From: Pempheris klunzingeri
Lineage: Eukaryota > Chordata > Actinopteri > Acropomatiformes > Pempheridae
NCBI RefSeq assembly: GCF_042242105.1
Contig: NC_092033.1
Coordinates: forward strand, 5,024,908 to 5,088,907
Length of the DNA stretch: 64,000 nucleotides
Direction: 5' to 3'
The notes under the pieces were generated by a model that was given only the letters and a program-made list of their open reading frames with translations, did no database searches and was not told the origin of the DNA. Positions 11,380-42,300 of the stretch are shown here, piece after piece. The translations under genes and the position numbers were made by a program. Each line of letters begins with the position of its first letter. Position 1 is the first letter of the stretch.

Positions 11380-12724
11380 TGGGCCCCCGGGGCTCTTTGC
11401 CTTTTCTTTTGTCCTCTTCACGGTCTCTTCATCCCACTTTCAGCCTGGATCTCCCTCCAGTCTTGTGTCGCTGTGCGTAAAAGCGCACGAAAAAATGGCG
11501 TGCGCGCTAAACGTGGCCGCAATAAAGCGAGACAAAAACCCCACCCAAAGAAAAGACGGAGAAAAAAAAACACCTCCTGTACCTTTGCCATGTTTCCTGC
11601 ACCCGCTGCTCTCCTCATGTGACCTCAGTGAGAATGACATATGGCAGGTAAGAGCGGCGGGGCTCTCCGTCAAACCCACCGTGTGGCACAGGCGACATTC
11701 ATCACCACGTCAGACCACCAAAAGGGATTATGGTTTTATATTTTTTTTTAAATAACGACATTAAAATTTAGTCCGCATGACATGAATAACGAATAAAACA
11801 ATTTCTAATCTGCACAATTCGGCTATCAGCAATGATCCGGACATCGAAACATGAAATTACGCGTGGAAAATCCCCACAGATGCATCAGAATATTCGCCAG
11901 TTTAAACTAACACCAAATGAAATGCACATTTTCTACGGATTGTAGTAAAAACAATGGTAATTACAGCCTTTTGTTTGCGTAATGAAGCACATGAGATTAT
12001 CAGCAGACAACCGTGCAAAAAAAAAGTCGCAATAAACTCAAAGCTGTAATTCTATAAATATTACCGGGATCTTGTTGGATTTGAGAAAAAGCAAAAATAG
12101 AAGAAGAACATCCACATCGACTCCACATACAGTCCTTCACCTTGCAGCAAAACTGCAGCAGACTGTTTTATAATCTATTGTTGTCTGTCTCTGTCTCTGC
12201 GTCGTGAGGGGAAAGTTGTCCCGGTATCAAACCCACTCCACTCAAAACACACCAAAAAAATAAAAATAATAATAGTAATAAAAAATGTGAGCGAATCCAC
12301 AGCGCGGCGATGTGCGGCTTTTCTTTGCCCTTTCTCCCCTCAAATGCCGCATGTCAGGTAGGTGTGGAAAATGAGTGGATTTGGCGGAGCGGCGTGGATA
12401 AAATTCGCGGGGAACGTCAGGACGGGTGTAGGCACGGCCAGAGATCAGAGAAAACACAGAGGTCCCACTCTGATGGGTTTTTCCAAACACAGGCGGAGGA
12501 GGGAGGCTGTCAGAGTGCGCCACCAGCTGGCCGCACTCAAAAGAGCACCTGTAATTCTTATCAGACACCCAGACATATTAACATCCACAAATCTGTACAG
12601 CTTTAGTGTCTGTGTGTTCGTCTTACTGTTGAAATGTTATGTTTAATTTGTGTTTTCCTTTTTTAAATCTCCTGTATTTTTCCTGCTCCGCATCAAGATT
12701 TAGGCTTCGGTTTTCTCCCAGCGA
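11380..12724 (-). other. Presumed body of the let-7i primary transcript
   Basis: Between the candidate promoter and the hairpin there is no open frame with family resemblance. The minus-strand frame at 12242-12568 (108 codons) ends in a run of aromatic codons made by an A/T-rich tract and looks accidental. Interpreted as non-coding transcript or spacer. Confidence 0.4.
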
Positions 12725-12960
12725 GTGATCCGCTGTTCTGCGCACAGCCGTCCATCTCCGCCTCCTCCCTCCTATTGGCCAGGAGGACGGGCTGCTGCTG
12801 TGGGGAACCCTCCCAGCTGTGAGCGGGCAGAGAACCCTTCAGAACCCGGAGAGAACACCGTGTTCCTCCTCACAGATCAGCCTGCAGCCGCTGCGCACCC
12901 CCGGCTGGAGGGGAGAGGGAAGGAAAATGGAGGGCAAGCTGGAAGCTTCATTTAAATTCC
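12725..12960 (-). promoter_or_regulatory. CpG-rich, CCAAT-containing promoter-like region, probably for pri-let-7i
   Basis: The stretch is GC- and CpG-rich compared with the AT-rich flanks. It contains CCTATTGGCCAGG at about 12770-12782, which on the minus strand is a CCAAT box (CCTGGCCAATAGG). No coding gene starts here. The only gene-like object downstream on the minus strand is the let-7i hairpin about 1.4 kb away. The initiator cannot be placed from sequence. An alternative is an unrelated antisense or enhancer element. Confidence 0.45.
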
Positions 12961-13283
12961 CACAAAAAAAAAAAAAAAAAAAGGAAGAAAATCAGCAACT
13001 TAGATGAGAATTAAGAGGGCTGAGAATCCCTTAATGCTGTGGCCAAGACCTGATGGAGACAGAGCTGAAGTGGACACCTGGTTAGGCTTTTACACCACAT
13101 TAGATTTGTAATATCAACAATTCAGTCAATACCTGGTCAAACTATTCATCCTTTAGTCTTTCCCTTCAGCTCAGACACTGATCAGGAACAGCCTCAGTCC
13201 ATCCTCCAGATAAGGAGACAACTAACAAGTGTGCCTTTGATTATTTTTGAAAACCACAAGGTGCAACAGTGATGGGAGTCTGG

Positions 13284-13318
<35 letters not shown>

Positions 13319-13374
13319 AGAGTACAGACAAAGGCACTGCAGTGCACAGTGCAGGAAAGCAGAGCAGGACCCAC
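12961..13374. other. Spacer between let-7i promoter region and usp15 3' end, with microsatellites
   Basis: Contains an A-run at 12962-12981 and a (CA)n run of about 31 bp at 13286-13316. No gene is seen. Confidence 0.6.
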
Positions 13375-15108
13375 AGGAAGCTTTACACAACTTTATTGAA
13401 GATTGTGTATAAATACACATGCACATTTCAAATGTAAACCCAAGTGAACTCAAGTGCAGCCAAACCTGGAAACCCCCGTTATGTCGTCATGCAAGGATGT
13501 CTGGATTATCTTTACAAAAAAAGTCCCAAAACAACAGAAGCATCCTTTTTTTTAAAAATATTCCCTCCCTGACAAGAGCACAGGCAAGACTTTGCAAACT
13601 AGTGTGAATGTGTGGACTCAGAGCCACGTCCCCCCCCACCCCTTCCCTCCCCGACATTTCAGGTCTTGCCAGGGTTTTAAATATATTGTCTGTTTATTAT
13701 TAAATGCTTACATATAAATAAATAAACTTTATCAAATGTGCACTCACAGAGTGAACTCTTATGTACAGTATTGTATAAGCCTATAGTAGCAATCACATCT
13801 CACTCAGTCGGGATGGGGTGAGTCGCCCAAAAAGCAAGGCAGCACCGAGGCAATGAAGACCACTGGAGTCAAAGCACAGAGATGCTCATAAAGGCATGGT
13901 ACACATCTAATATTCTGCGGCGAAAACAGGTGCGCTAATGCTGTTTACAATGGAGAGAACAGGTAGAAAAAGAAAGCATAACACTCCACCATGGAGAATA
14001 GAGTTTTATCATGAGTTACGTCAATGGAGGAATATCCTGCAACAACCTGCCACAAAATATTTTCACTGTATCATGATCCCAAAAGCTGAAAGGCCTTTTA
14101 GGCAGACTCACCCCATAGTTTTTAGTTTTGTCTCCCTCCCCTCCCATCCTCAAAGCTCAGGACCACGAAAACGCATTTTTTCCCCCTCTGGAAAAGGGAC
14201 GCATTCAGCAGTACCGATGAACTCATACAGCTAATATCAAAGGTGAAGAACCCATCACCATCACATTCCACCAAACCAAGAAAGGGAGCCATTATAAAAA
14301 TAAAAAAAGGAGGAAAAAAAACTAATCTGGCCCTGTAAAGAATCAAAAGGCATCAACCACATACATCTGGTCAGTGTTCATTCCATTCAGCATACATTCT
14401 GGCCCTCTTGTGGGTAAAACAAAGAACAAAACAAAAAAAAAAAACACTGTTTGAGATGATGTGGCTCTGATAAAACAGGTGGACAGATAATATGGACATT
14501 CATACGCAAGTGTTGGTGCGTGAAGGGGCCACGCAAGAAAGACAGCGTGATAGCGACGTGCAAAGAAAAGGCGACCGGTCTGAGATTAAGAGTTAAGGCC
14601 GAGGTGATCCAAACAAGAGATGACCCATCTGATGTCAGCGAAATCACCGATGTTTTTAATCTCACAGTGCCTCTGATATGGAGAGGAGAGAGAGGGCAGC
14701 GCCGCGGTAAAGCTTTAAACACCTCCTACGAGTGACTTAAGAGGGCGAGTTGAGGAGATCTGTGGCGTAGGATCTATGAGCCTGCCAGCTAACTTTTAAA
14801 CAGATATCTGCTGCCATCCCTGCATGCTATTTCAACTTCGTTAAGACGGAGTGCTTCCAGATATGAACACTAGGAACTTCGGAAAACTCCTTTTGCTTAT
14901 TCGTTTTTTTTTTTGCAGATAAAATAAGCAAAGTCAGAATCCGTTTTTTGCAAAGTTAGCTGGGCAACTCCTCGACCCTGCTTTGTTTTGGGTTTTAAGA
15001 AATATAAATGATCAACAGAGGAGACCAGAGGGAAACAGCAAAAGCAAGGACCTTATATCACTAAGGTTCATGCCATTACACTAATAATCTGCCTAAAAAT
15101 GCGAGATC

Positions 15109-15141
<33 letters not shown>

Positions 15142-15898
15142 CAAAGCTAGGACAGTTTGGCTGTTCGACACTATAAAACCACACAGCTCTGAGTTTTTCT
15201 CAACGATGAGTCTAGACTGCAGAGACGTCTCACCACTGGCTTACTAAAGGCAGCTTCCTAAGCTTTTAATGTGAGAAAACCCTCCGAGAGACAAAGTCGT
15301 TGTTAAACAACTGCAGTATGTCTGGCAACGATACATAAAAAAGGTGGATGGTTGGTGATTGTGCAAGTTCAAAATGTTTCAGCGCATCATGAAAACCCGA
15401 TATAAATCAGTGTTTAAAATATTTACAAGGTCTAAATGATGATAAAATGATATGCCAACGATGCATTGCTCTCGAAAATATAAAAAAAAACAAAGGAAAA
15501 CAAAAAGCTGAGGGCGATTCTGAACGCTGCACCAAAGTACTGTGAAGCCTCAAAAATCAAACCTCAGTGTCGTTCAGTGAGTCTTTTTCAGAGAGCAGGT
15601 GAGCAAATCCTAAACGAATGGACATGGCGACACACTCACACACACTTAACACACACAAACACACACACACACACACAGTGATCCAACCGCAGAGGAGGGC
15701 CCTGATTTCTCAGAGCTGCGTACCCCGGCAGCTCCCTGACCTAACAGCCGTCGGCCCCGCGGTGGCTCGGCCTGTCGGGCAGCCGAGTCTGAGCCGCTGG
15801 GTGGGACCGCTGGTGCCCGCTGCCATGCTGTGTGTCCATATGGCTTTGGATGGAAAGATTCTCGTCTCTCTCTCCATTTATTCCTGTCCGCATTTGCC
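13375..15898 (-). other. usp15: usp15 3' untranslated region (extent inferred)
   Basis: Minus-strand sequence downstream of the usp15 stop. Candidate AATAAA signals (TTTATT on the plus strand) lie at 13392-13397 and 13693-13698, which would give a UTR of about 2.2-2.5 kb. It contains a (CTG)10 run in the transcript sense at 15141-15110 and CA repeats near 15645-15677. The end is inferred from the signals. Confidence 0.5.
15110..15141 (-). repeat. (CTG)10 trinucleotide run in usp15 3' UTR
   Basis: The plus strand reads ten CAG units, so the usp15 transcript carries ten CUG units in its 3' UTR. Length polymorphism is likely. Confidence 0.9.
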
Positions 15899-34189
<18,291 letters not shown>

Positions 34190-34330
34190 CTTTCCTCAGA
34201 CATCACCCGCTGCATGGTGGGAAAGTGTGGGGCGTCACCGAGGCACGTAGAGCGTGACGCTGCTGTCTCAGCCAATCAGGAGCTTCCCGGCAGCGCAGGC
34301 GAAGCATGACACCCAGTGGCAAAATTGTTC
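34190..34330 (-). promoter_or_regulatory. usp15: usp15 promoter region
   Basis: CpG-rich sequence directly upstream of the usp15 ATG. On the minus strand it has CTGATTGGCTGAG (an inverted CCAAT box, plus-strand CCAAT at about 34271), GTGACGC (CRE-like half site), and TTTCCCACCATGCAGCGGG at about 34206-34224, which resembles the ZNF143/THAP11 motif CCCACAATGCA. No TATA box is seen, as expected for a housekeeping gene. The transcription start cannot be fixed. Confidence 0.5.
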
Positions 34331-34819
34331 TAGAAAATAGCTCAAAAATGCTCCATCATTGTGGCAGCACAAATTTCTTGATATTTGTGACCTCAACAAC
34401 AGCCAGGGGCTTTGGATGTTTGACATTTTTAACATACTGTATGAGATCAGTGAGTAATATAGGGACAAAAATACCTCCAAGCTGTCTCATTTAGTTTTGT
34501 CAGTGTGAGTAGTTTCACCTTAATTCTCCCAAGAACCTGATTTTCCTGATCAGAGGTTATTCATTATCTCTTACTGCAATTTTCCTGCTCATTCAGTAGT
34601 TTCTGCTTGATCAGTAAATTAAAGGTGTACTACAGCAATTTAGTAATGCACAGGGACTTGCAAGAGATACATTAAATAGATAATGGCTAAAATTTAAGCA
34701 GCGAAGGTAGAGATATCCATGCTTTTACTGCATAATATGGTCATATTGTTACTCACTCGTGTCTTTTTTATTAGACAATGGGAAGCTGCCTCCAGAGAGA
34801 TAAAATGTTTCAAGACAAG
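34331..34819. other. Short intergenic spacer between usp15 promoter and slc6a13 3' end
   Basis: AT-rich, no recognised feature. Confidence 0.5.
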
Positions 34820-35755
34820 ATAGAAATTTGCATGTTTATTTAAAAACATACTTTCAAGATTCACATTTCTTTGTACAATCATATTATGTTACAGTACAAA
34901 ACATGAAATTACATTTTATATGTCATGTTAGTCCTACAGCTACTGCAGTGTTACAGTATTTTAATTTTCACTGACATTATATCCTTTCATTACACAGTCC
35001 ATTTATGTGAAACATAACATTCATTTTCATTCTTGTAAATACAACGAGGAAAATGTCCCCAATCAGTTATGATAACACAATGTATGATACAAATATAGCT
35101 AAGTAGCCATGAAGTGATGTCAGATACACAAGGAGTCTTCTCCTAACTTACATGTAGACCACTTTTTAATGGTGGCAAATAGTTAACCTTGACTTTGCTG
35201 TCTTATTGTTACATTTGCCCAAAATTCACCCTTACTATGAAAACGACATCATTAAACCTGTGGTGGAGCGTCTGTCTTCTCTACAATTACCACCTTTGAA
35301 TGAGGTGAAACTGCCATTAACCTGTATGATGAAACATTTTCACAGGACAGGGCTCATAAATTTCAGCTGACCTTCAATTAGTTCATTTACATGGTCTGGG
35401 AAATGCAATGCCGGCAATATGTGCCAATGTATTTAAGATTTCAGTTTGAGTAAATGACTTTTGTCCCTGAAAAGATGCCCCTCTCCCCTCTAAAACTAAG
35501 TAATCTAATAAATGACTTCGAAATTTCTTTTTCTTTGTCTGTCTTTTATCACATTATGCCATCCCTGAAATGTACAGGCGCTGCCAAACCCAAAACACTG
35601 TAGGCCTATTATCTCCTGAGTCTACCATGTCTGTTGTGATGACGTGACACTTTATTGTACCCCTGCTGTGATCTTTGGGATGGAGGCATTGGTGAAGCAA
35701 GTCAAGGATGGAACCAAAACCTTAATGTCTTTCCCACACACATCACCACAGAGGC
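34820..35755 (-). other. slc6a13: slc6a13 3' untranslated region (extent inferred)
   Basis: Sequence downstream of the slc6a13 stop on the minus strand. A candidate AATAAA (plus-strand TTTATT at 34835-34840) would end a UTR of about 0.9 kb. No open frame of interest is present. Confidence 0.45.
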
Positions 35756-38700
35756 TCATAAGTTTGAGTCTCTCTCTGAGACAGGATAGTAACCGTTTCT
35801 AGTCGGGGCGGCATCTCCCTCAGGGGCAAAGATGGCCAGTAACCTCTCCTGCTCTCTCTTGGTTTTGGGTAAGCTGTCAGATGGTGTGATGAGCAGCTGG
35901 ATGCGCTGTAGAAAGATAAACCGGTGTAAATTGGAAATGAAAGAGTTCCACAATGAGATAAGTCAAGACCACGTTCAGAGTGGGTGTGGACAAAGTCAAC
36001 AGGAAGTCTGATTTAAGACCAAAACTTGCATACGAATCCTTTAAGTTTCACTTCAGCTTCTGCTATTCTCCTAAATACTTACCTCTTTGAATGTCCCCTG
36101 GGTGGTGCTGATCTTGTACACCATCCAAAGCGGGATGCAGACCATGGAGGAGAGAGCGAGCAGCCAGCCAATGGCATAGCCCCACCATGGGTACACATAC
36201 TCATTGTTGTACTTTAGAGGAGTGTATTTGATGAGGGAGAAGGCAAAAGTACCCTGAAGAGGCAAGGAGACAAGAGAAACAGTTGGTGAAGAATGAATTT
36301 CTTTTGAAGGTTAAACAACATTGCTGTCAGCCATTGTCATTTTTGGAAAGCCTTGATATTAATTGATTTGTTTTTCGATACTCACGATGCATGTGGCGGG
36401 GGTGAAGAACAACCAACAGTACTTGATGTAAGGTCCTGGGCGGTAGCCAATCATGTCCTCAATGTTATCATAAAAGCGATCCGCACCTGGAAAAACACAA
36501 TAAAGGCATTTCTCCCCATTTAAGGCACTGAAAATTGTAGCTGAGCAGGAATGTCTGCCAGTGATTAGGACAAACACTCTTACCATAGACCCACGCAATG
36601 CACACCGTCTCAAAGATGGACATGAAGAGAAGACACATGCCACTGGCTGCATAGTAATCAAACAGCTGGAAGACATACATGCCCCCCTACAAAGAGAGAG
36701 AAATAAAGCACGGAGTCATAATTATACTCCGATAATTAATCTGCTACATTTAATCTATTAGTTCTCACACACATAGACAGTTACTTCAATAAACTAATGA
36801 ATTTAACTGAAATGTAGTCACGGTCTAACTTGTAGTAGTTTGACTTGGCAGGCTTGAAAAAAACAATTCAATGTGATATATCCAGTGTAAATTGAAATGT
36901 CTTAGGTGTCTATATTTTTCATATATTGTTGCCACAGTCTAACTGGAGACACAGAGCTAGTGACTTCAGGCGTGAGCCGATGCATAACAACACTTGAGAC
37001 TTACCTGAGACATGCTGCATAAAACCTTTGACTTGCTTGTACTTACAAAATGATCACTTGTTGACACCTCTGCAGAGCATTCATGTTTCCAGCTGTGCAG
37101 AGGTGAAACCATGTCAACTATGTTGGACTCTAATAGTTTATTTCAGCAGAATAAAGCATCAAAACCACCAGGTGCAAACCCCCACCCCAGAAAAAGCCTG
37201 ATTTGAGTGTATGTGTGTGTACGGAGCTCATTTCATTAGTTTCGGTGGATATAGTTAATGACCCTGTTAGGAAAAATACAATGAGGGAAAACAGCTTAAG
37301 TGATAAGATTTTAGGACACTAACTGTGCAAAATATTGTGATCTTAAAAACACTGCAGTGAAACCCGCGTTTATGTTTGCAGATCTGTGTGTGTGTGTGTG
37401 TAGTTTTCGTGTCAGTGTGTGGTCCTGGAGTGTGACCCCTACCTCCATCAGCATGATGAGCCCCATCAAGAAGGAGCACAAGGCCACACCCAACAGGAAG
37501 AGCTCCCTCCGGTTTTTACGTCTGAACACAGCGGGGTACATGTCGACTATCGCCGTCACAAGGCTCTCCACGCACACAAACTGATGGGAGGGAGCAGAGA
37601 TGTGAGGGAAAAGGGGGCGGTGGGGTAAGCACGGATAAATGAATGAAACTCTTTTTGTTTGTCTTCATAAGGGAGTTTTAAATTATTCTAAAATGTCTAT
37701 TTTTTCTCTAGATTCATTCAGATCACACCGCATTCATTCAGTAATTACTGTCAATGTGGAGAGCAGTGTGTGTGAGGGACTCTACCTGACTGTCAAGCCC
37801 CAGAAAAACAATCATGATGAAGAAGAGGGCGGCCCAAAGGGGAGAGAAAGGCATCATGGTCACAGCACGAGGGTAAGCTATGAAGGCCAAGCCAGGACCT
37901 ACAGAGACAAGTAAAACTATGTCAATTCATCAGATACGTACCGGCCAGAGGTTTTATGAACAGATTCTCTTTCTCTGTTTTAGGCCTTGAATGTAGCTCA
38001 TGCGATCCTCACCAGATTCTGCCACTTCTGAGATGGGAACGTTCTGCTCAAAAGACATGAAACCCAGGATGGAGAAGATTGCAAAGCCTGCCACAAAACT
38101 GGTGCCGCTGTTCAGAAAGCACAGAGCCAGGCAATCTCTGCAAGAGACAGCAGATTATTCATGGAGACAGAAGAGTGGGACTGCAGGAGAGTGACATCAG
38201 TGTCCTCGGACGTCACGCCTGATGATGAGGCTGATGTTCATAACAATAAAGATGATGGCTGCCTTTAATCAAACCAATTAGTTTCAAAATGAGACTTTTT
38301 CCATATTAAACCATGTCAACATGTACTCCTCTGGAAATGAACTCCTGTTTCTTTGAGCATGTAATCAAGTATACACACCTGTAGCAGTTATTGTTGTATT
38401 TGTTGTAGCTTCCCAGAGCAGTCAGCGAACCTAAACAGATGGCGTAGGAGAAGAAGATCTGGGTGCCAGCATCCATCCAAACCTTAAACAAAAGAAAAAA
38501 ATAATAAGCTAAAGTGAAAGTAAATAACTTATGCATAGATGTATATGCATAAACATGCCGTGCAGTGTTTAGATAACTCAGAGGAATTCACGTGCTGGGT
38601 GTTAGCATGCCTAATCATTGACTGATGTTGTTGCACAATACTAAACTGTTAAGAGTCTGTCATGGCTTGTTTGTCTCAACACTGATTAACAAACTAAGCT

Positions 38701-41700
38701 TCCATAACAACAAGAGAGATACATCAAATGTTTTGAGGGAGCCAAAGGGACTCAGAGCAGAGTTCTTCTGATTGGATCAGTCAAGCAGAGCCAGTTAAAA
38801 CTCTCTTGTCAGGCAGAAAAGCCTGGAAAAGGACGGCCTGATTAGCCGAATGTCTGCAGATCGGTCCTGGTAGAGCTCATGTTCAGAGTCCCTGTGGTGT
38901 CCTGACCCTGCATTTGATCCCTGCGGCCCCTGTCTCTTTCATGGAGAGCAGATGGACCCAGCAGAAACAAGGATCCCCAGCAGAGAACCATGGGATACCA
39001 GCACCTGGTGCGCCCTCATCCACGGGGATCACTAAATCGCCCTCATTGGGAATTTGTGTGACGGTGATGGAGGTTTTCTTTTGAAATGCTTGGAGGTAAT
39101 CACAGAAACACGATAGGTTCATGAAGGGTTTGTGTGATATCCTGGTACCTGCGGGTCAGCCAGCCGCCCCAGGTCTGGATAAAGGTAGAACTGGATGCCG
39201 ATCCCAGCGCCAGGCAGGGTGAGCCCTCTGATCAGCAGCACAATCAGCATCAAATAGGGGAAGGTCGCCGTGAAGTAGACCACCTTAGTAGACACACGTA
39301 TACAGGGGTGTTAAATATGACACAAGAATAAAGAAATAAATACCAGATGTCATCCTTAATGTGCCCTGGGGGTCACAGAGGTCACCCACCTTTCCTGTGG
39401 ATTTAACCCCCTTCCAGATGCAGAAGTAGCACATGATCCAGGCGATGAGCAGACACAAAGCCAGATCCCAGTTCAGAGAGCCCATGTGGTCAAGGCCTGG
39501 GGAAATCCTCAGCACCCTTCTCCTGTGGAGACGGGAAAGAAACACAGAGATGAGACGCGACTGTCGTTTTCATAATAGTGAAGAGGAGGTTAGGTGGTCT
39601 GAGTGAACTCACTCCCAGAACTCCATGACAGGAGAGGTGGTGTTTAGGTCGACTGCTTCACTGTTGTTTCTCCTCTGAAACTCCACACAGTTTTCTGGGG
39701 GGAGACAAAAAAAACAGCTAAATGTAGAGACTCTTAAATTCATCAAAATCACTGGAAGAGCATCTGATGTGTTTTGAAGCACATTTGTTACCTGTGTTCC
39801 ATGTGTTGTTGCAGGACGACCAGGCCAGGTCCCAGGAGAAGGAGAAAGACAGGTAGAAAATCCCCCAGGCCAGAACAATGATGTAGTACAGGTTCAACAG
39901 AGCCACGATCACCTGAGTGCCATAGCCAAGACCTGCAGAAGAGACATTTCAGTGCATGGCATCTCATGACATACCACTAATAATCAGTAGACATAAAATG
40001 TAGTCAGTAATCTATAGGCTTTTTTGGGGATGTATATTTTTCACAGACACTGAAAACGTATTAGGTATCATCCTAACATCTTGTTAGTGGCTTTGCCCTT
40101 AACCTGCTTACCCTCAAACAAGGGACTGATTTTTCTCCAGCAGGTAATGCCTCCCTCGCTGGTGTACTGGCCCAGAGCCGTCTCCAGGAAGAAGACAGGA
40201 ACGCCGCAGGTGAACAGGAAGATCAGGTAGGGGATGAGGAAAGCACCTGAGACCAAGAACAGGATTCAATGTTAGAGCTTACTTATACTGCAGAGAAATC
40301 AATCAATCAGCCTTTATTTATATTGCCAATTCATAACAAGTGTTACCTCAAGACACTCTCCATATAGAGCAGTGTGTTTATTCTTCCTGTTCAAGGTTAT
40401 GGTGGTAAACAAAGAAAGATGTCTTCAATATATTTCAATATATTAATATTCATTCTCCATTAAACCTGGCAGACATGTCTTTGGACTTTAGGGTAATGGG
40501 AAAGATGTCAATCCCGTGTTCAAAGTCATTGTTAGGAGACAAAAAAATACATTTATTAGCTAATAATTATTCATGTGCAAAGTAGATCTGGTGTAAACCT
40601 TCTCTGTCTCTTTCTCTCCTCCTCTCTTCCTTTCTTGGATCACCTATTAATTATTATGTATTACCTATTACATGCTTGTTTTTCCATCTTTAACTACACA
40701 TTTTGCTTCCGTTTGCACCAAATTGGCTGAAAAAAAAGCCTGAAATATAAGTGAAGTTGTGCTATAACTCTTACTGAGCGCAAGCGTTAAAAAGGCATGA
40801 CGTAGTGCAAGAGGACACAAGAAAAGTGAATAAAGTGTCTTTAATGCTCTTCTCTTCGGATGAAGTTACATTTTGACCTGAGCCAGCGCCACTCTCTTTC
40901 TGCTTTTGTGTTGACGTCTCGTCGGGAGGCCGAGGATGTTTGGCGCGCTCAGATTTCCGCCTCTCTGCAGGGACAGCTGCTGTGAGCAAGGAGCAACAAC
41001 AGCTGGGCGACCCCAATCAGTCCTGAACCCTGACCCTGTCCCCCCCATGGAGGAAGAATGAGGGATGTTCAATTTAGCAGCTACAAAAGCATGCCCAAAC
41101 GCAAATGGGGTAAAACCCTCTGTGGTCTGATTCTGGTTAATTGTGAGCCCTTGAGTATGTTTTTTATTTCTGTCACCTGTACTCAAGTAATTCTTGTGTT
41201 TAATGTTGCCCCTGAAACAGGTACTCAGGTGTTCTGTAATGCCCTTGGTGTGGATTTTTGCATATATCTGCTCTGATTTAAGTCAACAATTCCAATCATA
41301 AATCATTAATCACTCATTTAGTGCATGTAAAAGTACTGCATGGTTGATGTTAAGAGTGCACGAGCACCAGCAAACTATCCATACTCCACATGCAAACTTG
41401 GTGCTTTAGGTTTATAGTGTTCTTTCTGTCACTGCTGACATTCATGTATGAATTCATAAAAACCTGCAGTGGAGAGGAACACAGGTTAAACCCGTCCTCG
41501 ACCATCTTCCACTCACCTCCTCCGTTCTTGTAGCAGAGGTAAGGGAAGCGCCACATGTTGCCCAGGCCGATGATGGAGCCGGCGACCGACAAGATAAACT
41601 CTATCTTGTTGCTCCACTGGCCCCGCTCCTCCATCTTCTCCTCTGAGGGGGGCAGCAGGTCTTTGGCTGGGCTGGTGCCATTGGGGAGGCCTGCTTTGGC

Positions 41701-42062
41701 AGCCTCTCCTATTAAACAGAGGGAGAGGATGAGGTTTGCAGCAAGTTACAAGGGCTGGAGGTGGGTTTTTTGACAGTCAAGATACCCTTAACAGTGAAGT
41801 TTTACTATGCACCTGTAAAATGTGATGTGTAAAAGTACATTGATAGAAAATAAGCAGGCATGCTCAGTCCTTTTTATCTTAAAAACAACAGATTTACCTT
41901 AGAACATGTTGTATGCATTACGAATTGTATCCATTTGATTTAATTGCAATGCAATCCACATCCTTACCTCAAACTAAAAAAATGCAGTAACCAAATGACT
42001 TGAATGAACTTAGATCAATCTAAACTAAACTAAAAATCTTGAAAATGTAGCTTACCTTTCAT
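35756..42062 (-). CDS. slc6a13: Sodium- and chloride-dependent GABA transporter 2-type (SLC6 family), complete
   Basis: A 12-helix plasma-membrane symporter moving GABA and related amino acids with Na+ and Cl-. Coding exons in gene order: 42062-42056, 41708-41517, 40246-40112, 39932-39792, 39694-39613, 39522-39390, 39283-39149, 38482-38379, 38137-38013, 37898-37786, 37580-37443, 36686-36584, 36486-36386, 36253-36083, 35905-35756. They sum to 1830 nt, 609 aa. The first coding exon holds only ATGAAAG. TM1 carries [20 protein letters not shown]6 [22 protein letters not shown]8 [16 protein letters not shown], and the extracellular loop 2 has NTT and NNS glycosylation sites. The match to human GAT2 ([22 protein letters not shown]) is better than to BGT1, although the C-tail [11 protein letters not shown] is BGT1-like. 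The substrate-site Glu of GAT2/GAT3/BGT1 in TM1 is Ser47 here. It neighbours kdm5a as in human 12p13.33. Confidence 0.93.
40297..40374. repeat. Interspersed repeat fragment in slc6a13 intron 2
   Basis: Contains ATCAATCAATCAGCCTTTAT and CTCAAGACACTCTCCATATA. I recognise these as variants of a repeat frequent in teleost genomes whose consensus has CAATCAAACTTTATTTATAT. No target duplication was found and the family is unassigned. The rest of the 1.27-kb intron 2 shows nothing else. Confidence 0.45.
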
Positions 42063-42300
42063 TGCAGTGTCACTTGCTCTCCCGTGCGTAACTCTCGTCT
42101 CGAGGCTGAGGCAGTCTCTGGAGATTTATCTGTAGATGCTCTATGTTTTAGTATTTAACGTGCCCCAGATTGAGGGGCGGGGGTTTGTAATGCTAGACTT
42201 AGGCCAGCCTCCACATTCTCTCCTTGCTGCTCGCCCCATTCAGAGCAAAGTACATCACCTGCCACGAGTCCGTGGTTAAAATAAGGTAAAACAGAACATC
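42063..42300 (-). promoter_or_regulatory. slc6a13: slc6a13 5' flank and presumed 5' UTR
   Basis: The coding start is only 7 nt before a donor site, so the 5' UTR exon extends upstream here. A TTAAATACTAAAACATAG-type AT-rich segment on the minus strand at about 42145-42162 is a weak TATA candidate. No CpG island is seen, which fits a tissue-restricted gene. Confidence 0.3.

Noticed and set aside
12242..12568. Minus-strand open frame of 108 codons in the let-7i region
   Set aside because: Composition looks random, it ends in A/T-tract aromatic codons, and no domain is recognised.
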